Below, piece after piece: positions 11,663-22,536 of a stretch of DNA of 64,000 bases. Source of the DNA: Porodaedalea pini (Eukaryota > Basidiomycota > Agaricomycetes > Hymenochaetales > Hymenochaetaceae); contig NBAY01000020.1 of NCBI GenBank assembly GCA_002794775.1, positions 434,001 to 498,000 on the forward strand, written 5' to 3'. Numbering within the stretch: position 1 is the stretch's first letter; every line of letters begins with the position of its first letter. The notes beneath the pieces are model-generated. The model was not told where the DNA came from, did not search any database, and was given only the letters and a program-made list of their open reading frames with translations. A program made the position numbers and the translations under genes.

Positions 11663-12104
11663 TGCACGGGAATGGAGGAAGAAACACGAATGCGAACAAT
11701 ATTTCCGCGTCTGTCACCGAATCGAAAGCAAAGTAAAGCGACGAAGAACTGATAACTGTAGCCTATATATTCCTCCTTTTTCATTTTCGACGTCTGTCTC
11801 TGTCTTTCTCAGATTTCTTGTTTCCCCTCCGTATTTTTCAATTATTATCTCGTTTCGTTTCGTTTCTATTCCTCTCCTCTCGAATACCCACTTTCTAAAC
11901 TTTCATCCTTGCTGAACTCTCCCACATTCTCCCACTCTCCCACATTCTGGTTATTCTTCCTCGTTTCCTTTGGTTTCTATTTTGCCCTACTGCACGGGCC
12001 ATCTGCGCACGACAAACACTTTTTATCACCCTTCACTGGCAATCATATCTCGCCTGTCCGTACCATCCGAATGCATACCACCTTCGCCTCTCTAGCACAT
12101 AGTA
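11663..12104. other. 3' flank, pyrimidine-rich, partly duplicated at 25.4 kb
   Basis: A T/C-rich stretch contains the probable 3' UTR of the preceding gene. The section at about 11872-12090 resembles 25425-25605: both contain ATACCCACT(T/G)TCTAA, a (C/T)(A/G)CACGACAA(A/G)CA block and a CAAATGCA/CGAATGCATACC-like block followed by CTTCGCC. The end at 12103-12104 is the TA target of the next element. Confidence 0.35.
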
Positions 12105-12787
12105 CAGTCGAACCTGTGTATAAGCATTGGCCTCGGTGGACATGTCGGCCAATGCTTATACACAGGAATGCTTGTCCGCGTTATTGCGTAATAAACAAAT
12201 AAAGTTATTTCCATTTATGTAATGCTGTCTCACACAATCCAATGTCAAGACCCACGCATGCAGGTGAAGACATTTACATTACTTTCAGCTGTTAAATAGT
12301 TGCAAGGGACACTTTAAGAGAAATAACTATGAATATTAGCATTTAGACCTTTGTTGATTTCCTTCTGGAGCTCCTGCTGCAGCTTTGGACCTTCGGTAAC
12401 AGCTTGTGTGTCTGACTGAACTCTGCACTGGTCCGGCTTTTGAAAAAGCACATTAGCTGCAAGAGTGCATGGCAAGTAAGGGTATCTGATAGGTGCTTTT
12501 TTTTTTTTGCCTTATCTATCTACTTTCTGCAGGCCACAAAAATCATTGCTTGCCAAGCTGCATACCATCACAAGAGCATCCATATGGGGGTATATATGGT
12601 CACATGATGACCTCTAGATAAGCATTTTCGGTTTAAATTTTTGTTCAAATCTTAATGTCAAATGCTTATGGGGATAATGCTTATAGGACCCTGAATTCTC
12701 TGCCTACCGAGTTCGGTGGATCAAAAATTCAATGCTTATGTACAGGTAATGCTTATGCACCGGTATGCTTATACACAGGTTCGACTG
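12105..12787. mobile_element. 683-bp TA-flanked pogo-like MITE (CAGTCGAACCTGT termini)
   Basis: A 23-bp perfect terminal inverted repeat (CAGTCGAACCTGTGTATAAG and three more bases) is at 12105-12127 and, inverted, 12765-12787. TA lies on both sides (12103-12104 and 12788-12789). CAGTCGAACC-type ends with TA duplication are typical of pogo/Tigger-like DNA transposons. Copies of AATGCTTAT or its complement cluster near both ends (around 12150 and 12655-12775), a subterminal array that could bind transposase. No transposase frame is inside, so it is non-autonomous. Confidence 0.82.
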
Positions 12788-12789
12788 TA

Positions 12790-13410
12790 CATAATTGTTT
12801 GCTGGGGAATGGCCGGATGACCGACCGATATATCTTATTCTTATCATCGAACTCTCTGTTCCTCCGTCCTACGTATGTTGCTTCACATATCCGCATTCCT
12901 GTGCCATCCATAGTCAGTCCATTATTATTTCGTGCCTGGACCTCTGAAGGATAAGCTACACGCGTACGGTTCTTTTTATGTTATGTACGCTCCCCTTCCT
13001 CTTCCCGATTTTCAGAAATGTTTTCTGTTGCATTCCTTGTACATATTGCCGGCTCAGAGTTGCAAGTATGTTTTCACTCCTGCCATGCGATTGAAATGAA
13101 AGAACTGATTTCAGTCGGATTAAATTGGATGATTTTCAAAGCTTTTGTTTGTAATTTTAAGAGCGTAGAGGATAACACGATTAATCTGCAAATCGCTTGT
13201 AAAGCGTTCCTCTCGTTTGTCAATTGAAATATTTGCGTTGAGCCTTCGGCCAAGTAAACACTGTGTTGGCTTGTCCCGCTCGTAAGAATTACGCTTTCTC
13301 GGAAATAGCAGCATTCCGGGAAGACTTGAAGGCGAAGCCAAGCAGCAGGATAGAGTTCAATATCACTTTCTAATCGACATCGATTCAATACAGCCAACTC
13401 TTCCAAGCCA
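12790..13410. other. Non-coding stretch
   Basis: No convincing gene. The open frames at 12655-12954 and 13018-13418 lack recognisable composition or splice structure. It probably holds the decayed promoter and 5' end of the DUF952 pseudogene. Confidence 0.35.
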
Positions 13411-13722
13411 ACGTACATCTACAAACTCGTGCATTTTTCATCTCTCGTCTCAGACGAGCTCCCGGGACATCTTCCGGTGAACGACGTCGACAAGAGCTCG
13501 GGGTTCATACATGTCTCGACCGCACCGCAAGTCCCAGGCACGCTCAAGTTCTCCTTCGAGGACGACCGAAGAGTGTGAGCGCTCCGCCTGCAGTACGACA
13601 CGCTGGAGGGCCAAATTAGATGGGAGGACCAGAAGGCGGTGGTGTGTGGCCCCCGAGGCGGTGAGAGCATGTTCCCTGTGTGTTATATTGGGCTGATGGT
13701 GATACGGATTGGAAGGCATTGA
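13411..13722 (+). pseudogene. DUF952-family protein pseudogene (internal stop)
   Basis: The translation TYIYKLVHFSS, LPGHLPVNDVDKSSGFIHVS, TAPQVPGTLKFSFEDD, then after a stop ALRLQY, IRWEDQKAVVCGPRGGE, SMFP follows the DUF952 domain (conserved SGFIHLST and GPRGGE-like blocks). The TGA at 13576-13578 falls where an aromatic residue is expected, so TGG to TGA is likely. Beyond SMFP the frame decays. No start codon directly precedes the domain. A typical domain is about 100 residues, and this span covers most of it. DUF952 function is not established. The neighbouring NLR is also a pseudogene. Confidence 0.75.
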
Positions 13723-13775
13723 TCATGGAGTGCTTACGGGGGTGAAACTTAGCTTTAAGTTACGTTGTACAGCAT

Positions 13776-14000
13776 TTGTATAACCACTTGAAGCTTGGGG
13801 AAGGAGGAAGTCCAGAGCGTGCTCTTTTTGGCGATGGAGAGAACGGACGAGAATTGGACGAGGCGATGAAGAAGGCTGAGTCCGAGTGTGTTGAACTTTC
13901 GAAGGCAGAGAAGGGTGTACTTGGGGGCGGTGAAGGTATAATACCGGTGAATCTGTATCCGACAAGCATCAGTTTGACAACTGAAGAAGGCTCAGTATAA
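13776..14000 (+). CDS. Short hypothetical reading frame, possibly a gene tail
   Basis: 74 codons with coding-like composition (RALFGDGENGRELDEAMKKA, SECVELSKAEKGV). It may be the last exon of a decayed gene and has no recognised family. The antisense frame is also open, so the strand is not certain. Confidence 0.25.
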   Translation: MYNHLKLGEGGSPERALFGDGENGRELDEAMKKAESECVELSKAEKGVLGGGEGIIPVNLYPTSISLTTEEGSV

Positions 14001-14180
14001 GAAGTCACGTGAGAGAGAAATCGACCTCGAGGAAAGCTCATGGATCATTGAAACAATGCTCTTTTTATACCCTCGAGTCTCGACCATGCTTCCTACCCAC
14101 GAGACCTTGAGTGGACGTAAGACGACGATGGGCGTAGGGCTTACTGCTGATGGCGAAGCCCAACTTGATCCCTCTCCACC

Positions 14181-17100
14181 ATGTCCACTGACTATTCCCT
14201 CCAAGGTTCGTCTCTAGGTTGTGCAGCTTAATCCTTTCGGTTTGACATCCTCTGTAGTTCTCCGCCTTGAAAATGTGGTTTGGAACCCAGGAGTTCATAG
14301 CAAAATCCCGGATCTTTACGTCCAAGCAAAGCTCGGCGACGAGAAAAGGCGAACGCGGGTAATCAAAAAGAAATTGTCACCCACTTGGGATGACAATGGC
14401 ATTCTTACGTTGTAAGTGCTCCCAAGTGGTTGTCTTCAGAAGGCTCACTAGCCTGCGCAGGTCATCGCCGAATGCATCGAGGGAAAGGGATCTCACGATC
14501 GAGGTAAAACACAAGTCGACCTGGCCTGCAGATCCATATGTTGGGTTTGCTGTCATCAAATTATGCGAGCTATTAAACAAGTGCGCTAATAGCGAAGGTA
14601 ATCTACACTTTAAAATATGATAGTTCATTCTCGATCTGAATCATCCTTAGCCCGGCTGAACCTCCTTCCACCTGGCAAACCTGAGCCATTGACAGTGACG
14701 GGTATCATTTTCCTACGCCTTGAGGCCATCAATATGACGACAAAGGCTGAGATCGATGTCAGATCTGCTGCTAACGATGTCGAGCAAAGCGGAATCGGTG
14801 ACTCAGGCGCAGCTACAAGGTTCTCTGCGGTCGACGGAGTGGTTACTCAGTTGAGCGGGCAGAGCGATCTGTACAATTCGTTTGCAGGCCTTTTTGATAA
14901 AGTGGACGGATTAGTTGCCCTCATTGACAAACTGTCTGCAGTGAGTCTATATCTCTATAGTGAAAATCAGTGATCGTTCAGCGCAATTAGATCCACCCAT
15001 ACTTGAATGCCGCTTGGCAATTGACTTCATCTCTGTATAAGGTACGTTCAGCGTAGATTTTGTCGTGTTGAATATGAAATGAAAGTTTCCGCACAGGCTG
15101 TCAAGAAGCAGTTCGAAACTGACAAGAAAGTCATCGGCCTGCTCCACATGATGGAAGAGGTCTTCGACGTCATCAGCGACACTGATTTTCTACGCGACAA
15201 AATCAGATCTCTGGAGTCACCCATCATAAAATCCTTGCAGCAAACCTCCGAGTGCTGTCTTTTTATTCGACAATACACCAATCCAGGGTTTATTGGTGAG
15301 CATGTTTATGTAACTTGATATTCGCGGGGAATGAACCCATTGTGCCAGGACGAATGCTTGACCTGAGCAGCAGTCAAAAGGCAGATGACTTTAAGCAACG
15401 TTTCGTTGACATCAAGAGTGCGCTACGTCAAGGCATTGGTCTGCAGACGGCTTTCGTCTCAGCGCGGATGTCTAAAAAGGTCGAGGATATGTGTATGTAT
15501 GAATTTTATACTATCAGTGATTATACACCAACATATCTTAATCAGATATAAGGGGAAAACTTAATCCTGTTGGGACGGACACTTTTAACCTCCCTACCTG
15601 TCTCGAAGGTACACGTGTCGAGTTCTTAAACCGAGTTATGGATTGGATATTCCCGGATGTGGGCGAAAACGTTCTCTGGCTTCATGGAGTCGCGGGCTCA
15701 GGCAAAAGCACGATCGCCACGACCGTAGCAAAGTACAGTCCCCTGACAAAAGTTTTTGCACCTGACTTTTCACATGTAGTCTTGAAATTATACTCTCAAA
15801 TTTCAACCACTGCCCTCAAAAAAATTCAGGCATATTTTATACATTATAAGTAATGTATATTCAAGATTTGAAGGAGAAATATGAAGATTTGAGCTGGCAA
15901 TGACCTATTCATTGTTTTCCCTTTTATGCTTATATGCATTTCCCAGGCCTCCAAAAAATCCCATAAATTCATACTGAGTAGATACTATACAGATATATAT
16001 GTCTGCAAAGTTTCATATTATAACTCCATTTTTTTGAATTTATATGAGCTAAAGAGTAATGAAAATTGCACCCAAATTTGTATGAGTACTCGGGCCTCCC
16101 AGACTGAAATTTCAAGATTTTTGCTTCACCAAACTTGCATGCACCGCTTCACTTTACAGAGAGCCAGGAAAAATCCTATAAATTCAAAATGAGTAAATAC
16201 CTTTCAAATATACAGGGCAGAATTTTTTCAGATCCTGAATTTATTTCTCTGTATTTATATGAGCCAAAGTGTGCCGAAAAAAGCACCATTTTTGTGCATA
16301 TATCCAGACCCCCCAAAATCTCATTCCCAGCTTACCTCTCAATGTATCTGCTTCAAATTTTGCACAAACATTAATTATCATGTAAAAAGTATGCTTGAAT
16401 TTTTTCAAGGGCAGTGGTAAAAAATTTGCGGTGCAATTTGCAAAAAACATGAAAATCAGGATGCGCAAAAACTTTTGTCAGGGGACTGTACTGTGACGAT
16501 ATGTCTCGCCTTGGCGCTTATCTGTGCTTTGAGCAGGAGAAAAGCCAGCCAGACCCCGTCATTCAAACAATTGCTTATAAGCTAGCATCGTTCAACTCGT
16601 CTATCACGTCACACATCTCCAATGCCATCGAGCGCAACAGTAATGTCGCTATGGCTGCAGCCGCGAGCCAGTTTGAGAAACTCCTTTCAGAACCACTCAA
16701 TGCTGCTAAAGCCGAGTTTCAAGGCCCGGTCCTTATTGTCCTCGATGCGCTGGATGAATGCGGCACGCCCAAAGACCGGGCTGCCCTAGTGAGACTCATA
16801 AAACAGGAATTCCCAGAACTCCCTCCCAGCTTTCGGTTCCTCATCACGAGTCGACGGGAACCAGATATCGACAGAGCCTTTTCATCCAAGATGGACCCTG
16901 TTTGTGCTGTCGAGCTGGAGTGCAACTCGGCAAGCAGTCATCAAGACGTTCTTCGCTACATTGACCACGAGATGACCCTCATCGTTGAGAGTAAGGAGCT
17001 GGACAAGCCAGCCAGCTGGAAAGCAGATATGGGTTGTCTTGGTGAAGCTGCAGATGGGCTCTTCATCTGGGCGTCAATAGCTGTTAAGCTAGTTTCATCG

Positions 17101-18805
17101 TGCGGAGATGATCCATTCCGAAAACTTGAAGAACTTTTGGGACTCGTTTCGAGCTTGCGATTGCTCGGCAGATTTGGCCTAAATGAGCTGTATTCCACTG
17201 TGCTACTCCATCCAGGAATCCTGTGGCAGGACGACATATCCAAAGATCGGTTTTCACGTGTACTCGGTCTAATCCTCCTCAGCAAAGCCCCGCTCTCTGT
17301 CGCATCGATTGATGGGATTCTAGGTTTTCCACCGAAATCATTGTCACGCCTCATTCTCTTAGGGCTTCGATGTTTGCTCACATATTCACCCGATGTGCCT
17401 GTCAGGCTTTTCCACGCCTCCTTTGGAGATTATCTTACAACGATCGAGCACTTCAACGAGCCGTAGTTCATTGATGTCCCCGCCCAGCAGCCGTTTGTTT
17501 CTTACTAGACGGTGCTTCGACGTCATGGAGACATGCTCCATTTCAACATTTGTGACCTCGAGTCATCTTTCATCCACAACGATGATGCTACAGGGCTCGA
17601 GGATCGTATCAGGGACAAAATTCCGTCACATCTAGACTACACTTGTCGTTTCTGGGCTGAACATCTTCATGATGTGCCGTACACTACCAATGATTATGAC
17701 TTGCCTCACAAATTGACGACTTTCGCGAAACGCGACTTACTATACTGGTTTGAAGACCTCAGTCTGATCAAGCACTTCAATCGACTTGCCGGTTGTGCGC
17801 TCCTCGATGCTGTCCTGTGGAGTGTGGTTAGTGCACCCATCTTTTCTTATACGCTTTAGCTCATACATGTATTTCAATAGTCAAAGCTCAGCGAGATCTC
17901 GTCCTTCTTATGGGACGCCTATAGACTAGCCAGTATTTTCGCATTATCCATTTCGCAAAGCACGCCGCACATCTACCTCTCTGCACTTTCTCTTATGAAA
18001 GAAGAGTCAATAGTCTCAGATCATTATTCGATGACACACCCCATCGTTCGAGTACATCGATTTGGGACAAAAGCCCCGGCACCGTGTATGAAGACTTTCG
18101 AAGGCCACAAGAGTGGCGTTTGGTCAGTCGCGTTCTCCCCTGATGGAAAGCACATCGTCTCGGTCTCAGTCGATAGGTCGATCTGTGTTTGGGATGCGGA
18201 AAGTGGTGAGGTCGTGTTGGGCCCGTTCGAAGGACATACGGACAGCGTCAAGTCAGTCGCGTTCTCACCTGATGGGAAGCGCATCGTCTCGGGCTCATAC
18301 GATTGTTCGATCCAGATTTGGGATGTGGAAAGCGGTGAAGTCGTGTCAGGCCCGTTCGAAGGACATACGGACGGCGTCGACTCGGTTGCGTTCTCCCCTG
18401 ATGGGAAGCGCATCGTCTCGGGCTCAGTCGATAAGTCGATCCGGGTTTGGGACTCTGAGACTGATGAGGTCATCTCGCCCTCGTTCGAAGAGCACAAGTC
18501 CAGCGTTGACTCGGTCGCTGGTAGCAGGCATTTTACTTCAAGCTCTCACGACGGAGCCATCAGAGTTTCGAACTTGGACAACAGCAACATGTCATCGATG
18601 TCGACCAAGGTGGACATAAACTCGGGCTGGGTCATGTCTGAGGACGGATGGATACTCGGTAAACAAGGGAAACTACTTTATGGATTCCGGATGATATGCG
18701 TCCGACTCTTTGGCGAGCTCAGAATACCGCTGTGTTTAGTTGTCCATTTTCAACAAGACTGGAGTTCACGGACTGTGCAGTGGGCGGAAACTGGCATAAT
18801 TCAAA
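14181..18805 (+). pseudogene. NLR-type receptor pseudogene (C2-like, helical linker, NACHT, WD40)
   Basis: The layout matches basidiomycete STAND/NLR proteins, thought to sense non-self or stress. The start MSTDYSLQ is at 14181. A C2-like domain follows (DLYVQAKLGDEKRRTRVIKK, SPTWDD), then a helical linker (AVKKQFETDKKVIGLLHMME), then NACHT with Walker A HGVAGSGKS (about 15690) and Walker B LIVLDALDECG with the FLITSR sensor motif. Three near-identical WD40 units (EGHTDSVKSVAFSPDGKRIV type, 129-nt period) lie at about 18090-18480. Eight introns before NACHT splice in frame. Lesions are a 753-bp MITE at 15736-16488, a TAG at 17464-17466 where Trp is expected, two compensating frameshifts near 17492-17500 and 17523-17531, and a frameshift near 18676-18682 before the conserved end block RPTLWRAQNTAVFSCPFSTR. 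Everything else reads cleanly, so decay looks recent. Confidence 0.88.
15736..16488. mobile_element. 753-bp TA-flanked MITE inside the NLR NACHT exon (copy 1)
   Basis: The ends are CAGTCCCCTGACAAAAG at the left and CTTTTGTCAGGGGACTG at the right, followed inward by TTTTTGC. TA flanks both sides (15734-15735 and 16489-16490). Removing the element with one TA joins GCA AAG TA and C TGT GAC in frame as AKYCDDMSRLGAY, which marks the exact insertion point 3' of Walker A. It has no transposase frame. A second copy of the family is at 38355-39113. The ends and the TA duplication place it in the Tc1/mariner/pogo group. Confidence 0.9.
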
Positions 18806-19969
18806 TCGCGCAAGTAATGTTCATAATTTAGACTTTATTGCCGTGTGCATAGTCAATGATTGTGTTTCTGCGCAACAAATGTACGGAAGTCCGGGATATG
18901 TAATGAAAGCAATATTTGAATGGAATGCTGTATTGAATCGAACGTGAGGTAGAGCTGATGTATCTGCAAGTGCCGTGCATGATTGTGTTTCCCATTGCAG
19001 CCTACGGTGCGGAAAGTCAAAAAACCTTGAGACCGCACGTAACAGGTAGGTCAAATCTCAAATGTTTATCTTCTCCAGTTAGATACTTTCGCGCATAATT
19101 GAGCATTTCGTTCACTTGAAAGAACTAAAGCACATGTGCACCAAACAATGTTGATCTTCTATGCTAGTAGAACATGGTACGAAGACGGTAGAACGGCGCC
19201 AGAGTCCCCTGCGGGCTGTGCAGTCAACTATGCCAACAAAGTGTGGCTTACTTGTAACGCAAAGCTTGCCAGTTTTGTCGGGAGTCTCGATCATGAATTA
19301 ATTCACGTCCGAGAAGCTGTCGAACCCTTTTCCTGCTGCTGTCGTGGTACAGCGGGCGAAAGCGCCAGTGATTGCCTGTTGCAGCTTGCCGTCCAACACT
19401 GAGTTCATATCTTCATTCTTGGCACTCTGCATTCGCCTGCCTTGGAGATGATGATCTAGTCGCAGAATCCGTCAAAGCATGCCCGACTGCCTCAGAACGC
19501 CGATGAAGGTCTTTTTCACATTTGGCGTGATGATGATGATGTTGCTGCTGCTGTTGTCCACGTGTACTTTCTTATTTCTCCTTGACGAGAACCGTACCGA
19601 GGTAAATAGCGACGCGAAGGTCAAAGAGGGGAGAGCACATCATTGGACTTGCACGCCTAGCAGTAGGTCTTTCTTGGCGTACTTCAACGCAGTTGTTGGC
19701 ATACCTGTCTGTGGTCAGAAGGTGCATTCAGCAATGTCGTCTTGAGCGAGTGTGATAGCCTGAGGAAACACTGGCAACAAGTTGAAGGAGATACATAATT
19801 GCAGCCGAGGACCGCGAAAATGGCGGCGATATGCGTAGTTGAGGGAGACAGTGTCAAATCTAGCCTTGACGCAAGGCAGGGCAGTCACTCTTTACTCTTT
19901 ACTCCCATTACCCACATCGTGGGAAAGTCGTGCTGAGACCTTGCTCCGTCGACGACGCGCGATCCCTTC
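18806..19969. other. Degenerate region with minus-strand coding-like remnants
   Basis: On the minus strand, segments such as LNGKLQ-like VLDGKLQQAITGAFARC and FVGIVDCTARRG (19110-19400) and FNLLPVFPQAITLAQDDIAE (about 19740-19850) look coding but are broken by stops. I do not recognise the family. It is probably a decayed gene. Confidence 0.25.
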
Positions 19970-20650
19970 ATGCATTATCGCAGAACCACTCGCCGTTTCA
20001 ATCGTGTCCTCGACTGCATCTTACTGGCAGTCTTGGATCTGAGATCGTCGTTGGCGCCACCATTGTGTCGCCCTCTCACCCTTTATCGTGCCCCACCCTG
20101 TTGCCGACGCCATAGCCATCGCCAGGCCAGGCCCTCCAAAGTCGCGACCCCACCTGAGCCTCCTGCCTCAGACAGGGATACCTTCCATTTCATACGTCGT
20201 CGCTTGCTCGCTGCAGCGACTCAGTACACCTCATCACCCCCTTCGCCTTCGGCCTCATCGGTCGAAATCATAACCGAGCTTCGGGCCTTATCGGCCAACA
20301 CCAGCAATAACTTCCAACCGGCATTTGTTGGGTACCACACACCGCCGGACGAACAACCCAGTTTGCCATCTTTTGTCGGCACTCTGCCTCTCAACCCTCG
20401 TGCGAAACCTTTTATACCCGCACTGGGTTTCCTCTATGAATTAGCAATAATGTATGGACTGCGCCCTCCAGACCTGTCCCATCTCAAATCCTTCAATTTC
20501 GTTTTCCCCTTTGATTTCAATCTACTATCATACCATGAATATGCCGCATCCCTTCAGTTTGAGTATGAAGACATTATTTCATCATGCCCCATCTCTTTTC
20601 ATCATCATATTCGTCAATACATCCCTCGACAGCGCATACATTTTGCGTAA
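19970..20650 (+). CDS. Hypothetical protein, unrecognised
   Basis: 226-codon open frame. The first 65 residues are Arg-rich and may not be real. The C-terminal two thirds (FIPALGFLYELAIMYGLRPP, QFEYEDIISSCPISFHHH) has ordinary composition. No start context, domain or splice evidence is decisive. A TATA-like site lies just downstream, not upstream. Confidence 0.3.
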   Translation: MHYRRTTRRFNRVLDCILLAVLDLRSSLAPPLCRPLTLYRAPPCCRRHSHRQARPSKVATPPEPPASDRDTFHFIRRRLLAAATQYTSSPPSPSASSVEIITELRALSANTSNNFQPAFVGYHTPPDEQPSLPSFVGTLPLNPRAKPFIPALGFLYELAIMYGLRPPDLSHLKSFNFVFPFDFNLLSYHEYAASLQFEYEDIISSCPISFHHHIRQYIPRQRIHFA

Positions 20651-20749
20651 TCAGTTTCGTACCCTGACATGGGCAATTTTCCTGCTTCAATCGTTTCTTT
20701 TGTCTTTCCTCCGTAGCGGTGGGTCCTGCTTGTAGTAGATAGCAGACAT

Positions 20750-20757
20750 TATAAAAG
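20750..20757 (+). promoter_or_regulatory. TATA box candidate (TATAAAAG)
   Basis: TATAAAAG followed within 20 bp by a CACGTG E-box-like hexamer. It could drive the weak gene model at 21133-21818, about 380 bp downstream, which may have 5' exons closer by. Confidence 0.35.
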
Positions 20758-21132
20758 GGCAGTCACGTGCGTGGGTTCTAGATCTCAGCTCTTTTTTGAC
20801 TGCCGCAAGCGACTCGCACTCAAGCGAATCAGAAATTACTGCCATAAGCACCCTGAAGCTTAACTCATACCATTTTAAAACTTCAAATGCTCTGTCTCAG
20901 AATAATTGAATCGGTACTCTTGGGCAAAGACGCACTGCTGTATAGACTCTTAGGACATTTTGGCTACACCGTTCTGTAGGTGGACCAGAACTTCTGCATA
21001 AATTCCTTCCTCTATTGCAGGACCCAAAGAAAGGGGGCTTGTAAATGCAGATGGGAATAGGAGAGCTTTGAGTGCGAGCCTGCAAAGTCTAATCTAAGGG
21101 AGGATAATGAGGTTGCGAACAAGAAGCGCATC

Positions 21133-21818
21133 ATGCCTCTAGCAGACGTTCTTGATTCGTCTTTTGTACCCAGACTCATGAACGACACACTTCCACGACA
21201 ACGGATTCCTCATGTTGAAGAGGGCGAGAAATTGCCCAAGTGCTGGACTGAATGCGAGGCCACTGGTATGATTTTCATTTCTCCACGAGTTCAAATCTGA
21301 AGAGATTAATGAAGATCACATCAACGTATGCACGTCCCTCCTGATATTTGTTTGCAGAATGTAACGAGGATGTCATTCAGCATTCATCGTACGATGGGCT
21401 TGAATCCGTGTAAATCAGGATACCCATGTCTCTGCTTTGACCTGCCCGATATGTTGCGCACAGGAATAACATGTTCAAGCCCATCGATGACAAAAAGCCG
21501 GTCATGCTATTGTACTTTACAGGTGCTGATACATGATTCAAGAAACGAGATGTACCGTTCGCTGTTCGCCTTCTACATACTTGCATTCCAGATATATCAG
21601 GCCTTCATGAAGTGGTCCCATCATTAAATGATATTGTCTCTATGGTCAATCGGATATTATATCGTAAATCGTGCCCTCCTATTCTATCCCCCCCCCCCTG
21701 GTGCCTTTCTGGCTCATCCCTTCCACTTGCTTTTTTACCAGTCAATCGCTCCAATCATTGTTTGATCCTATTCGCAGCCATTTTCTGTGTTGTGATTGTT
21801 CCCCGCTTGCTTCGCTAA
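21133..21818 (+). CDS. Hypothetical multi-exon gene, tentative
   Basis: The frame starts MPLADVLDSSFVPRLMNDTL and joins plausible GT-AG introns into a continuous peptide: PKCWTECEAT / ECNEDVIQHSSYDGLESV / NNMFKPIDDKKPVMLLYFT / DISGLHEVVPSLNDIVSMVN. The composition is coding-like and each junction keeps frame. The final 45 residues are doubtful. Upstream in-frame sequence (SNLREDNEVANKKRI) suggests an earlier exon. No family recognised. Confidence 0.3.
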
Positions 21819-22279
21819 TCGCAGCTCGATTCGTGATTTTTAGCCGGGATGCCCAATGAGTCGAATGTCCTCCGAGGAAACACGAATGAAATATTGTGCT
21901 CTGTCCAGTCATTTTCAGGAAGCTTCTCTTTGCGGATGTCCTTCCAATGATCCTTGGGATACTTTAATGATCTCACTAAATTTGGCAATAGTGCATTTCT
22001 GACTGCGCTCCGCCGCGATGTAGCTGCAGCACATATAACGCCCTTTGTTTTGAGGGGACTGTTGCAATTGTTCATTCACATCTTATTCCACCTACTGCCA
22101 CTGCCACTTTGCACTTACGAGACGGAATCTTTGAGAAGCTTGGGGGAAAGACGTCTGAGTCGAATAGGGCAATGCCAATTCCGAGCCTACATTTTCCATC
22201 CAGCCGCATCCTGCTGTATGTCGTCTCTGTCTATCCGTTACTCTCTCATCCTTTTGCTTACGAATTCGGCACCGTGCAG

Positions 22280-22536
22280 ACGACGAACAACCCCGCCGAC
22301 TTGCAAGGTCCGCAGCCTGGTGGCGGCTTGCAGAACGCGCGCGATCCCGCGTTCAACGTGCATATGACCCCGGGCCCCGTCATCAACTCTGGAGCGGCCG
22401 AGCAGCCCATCAGTGTATATGTTTTCTCTTGTCTGAAGTTGTGAGTTATAAAGTGAGGTGAGCTGATTGGTTTGGTCTTGGGCTTTTGTAGGATAAGAAT
22501 GAACTGAGCGTGCGTGCGGCAGAGCTTAACAAGTAG
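22280..22536 (+). CDS. Small conserved-looking protein, 5' end unresolved
   Basis: After a GTGCAG acceptor the frame reads TTNNPADLQGPQPGGGLQNA then RDPAFNVHMTPGPVI. A GTATAT-TTGTAG intron (22415-22491) leads to a short last exon, DKNELSVRAAELNK, then stop. The RAAELNK ending and polar, Gly/Pro-rich body look like a small intrinsically disordered protein. The first exon could not be fixed; an unspliced in-frame extension reaches 22109. Function unknown. Confidence 0.4.

Noticed and set aside
15926..16374. Open frames inside the MITE in the NLR
   Set aside because: Similar frames occur in the second MITE copy with no transposase motif and AT-driven composition; the element is non-coding.
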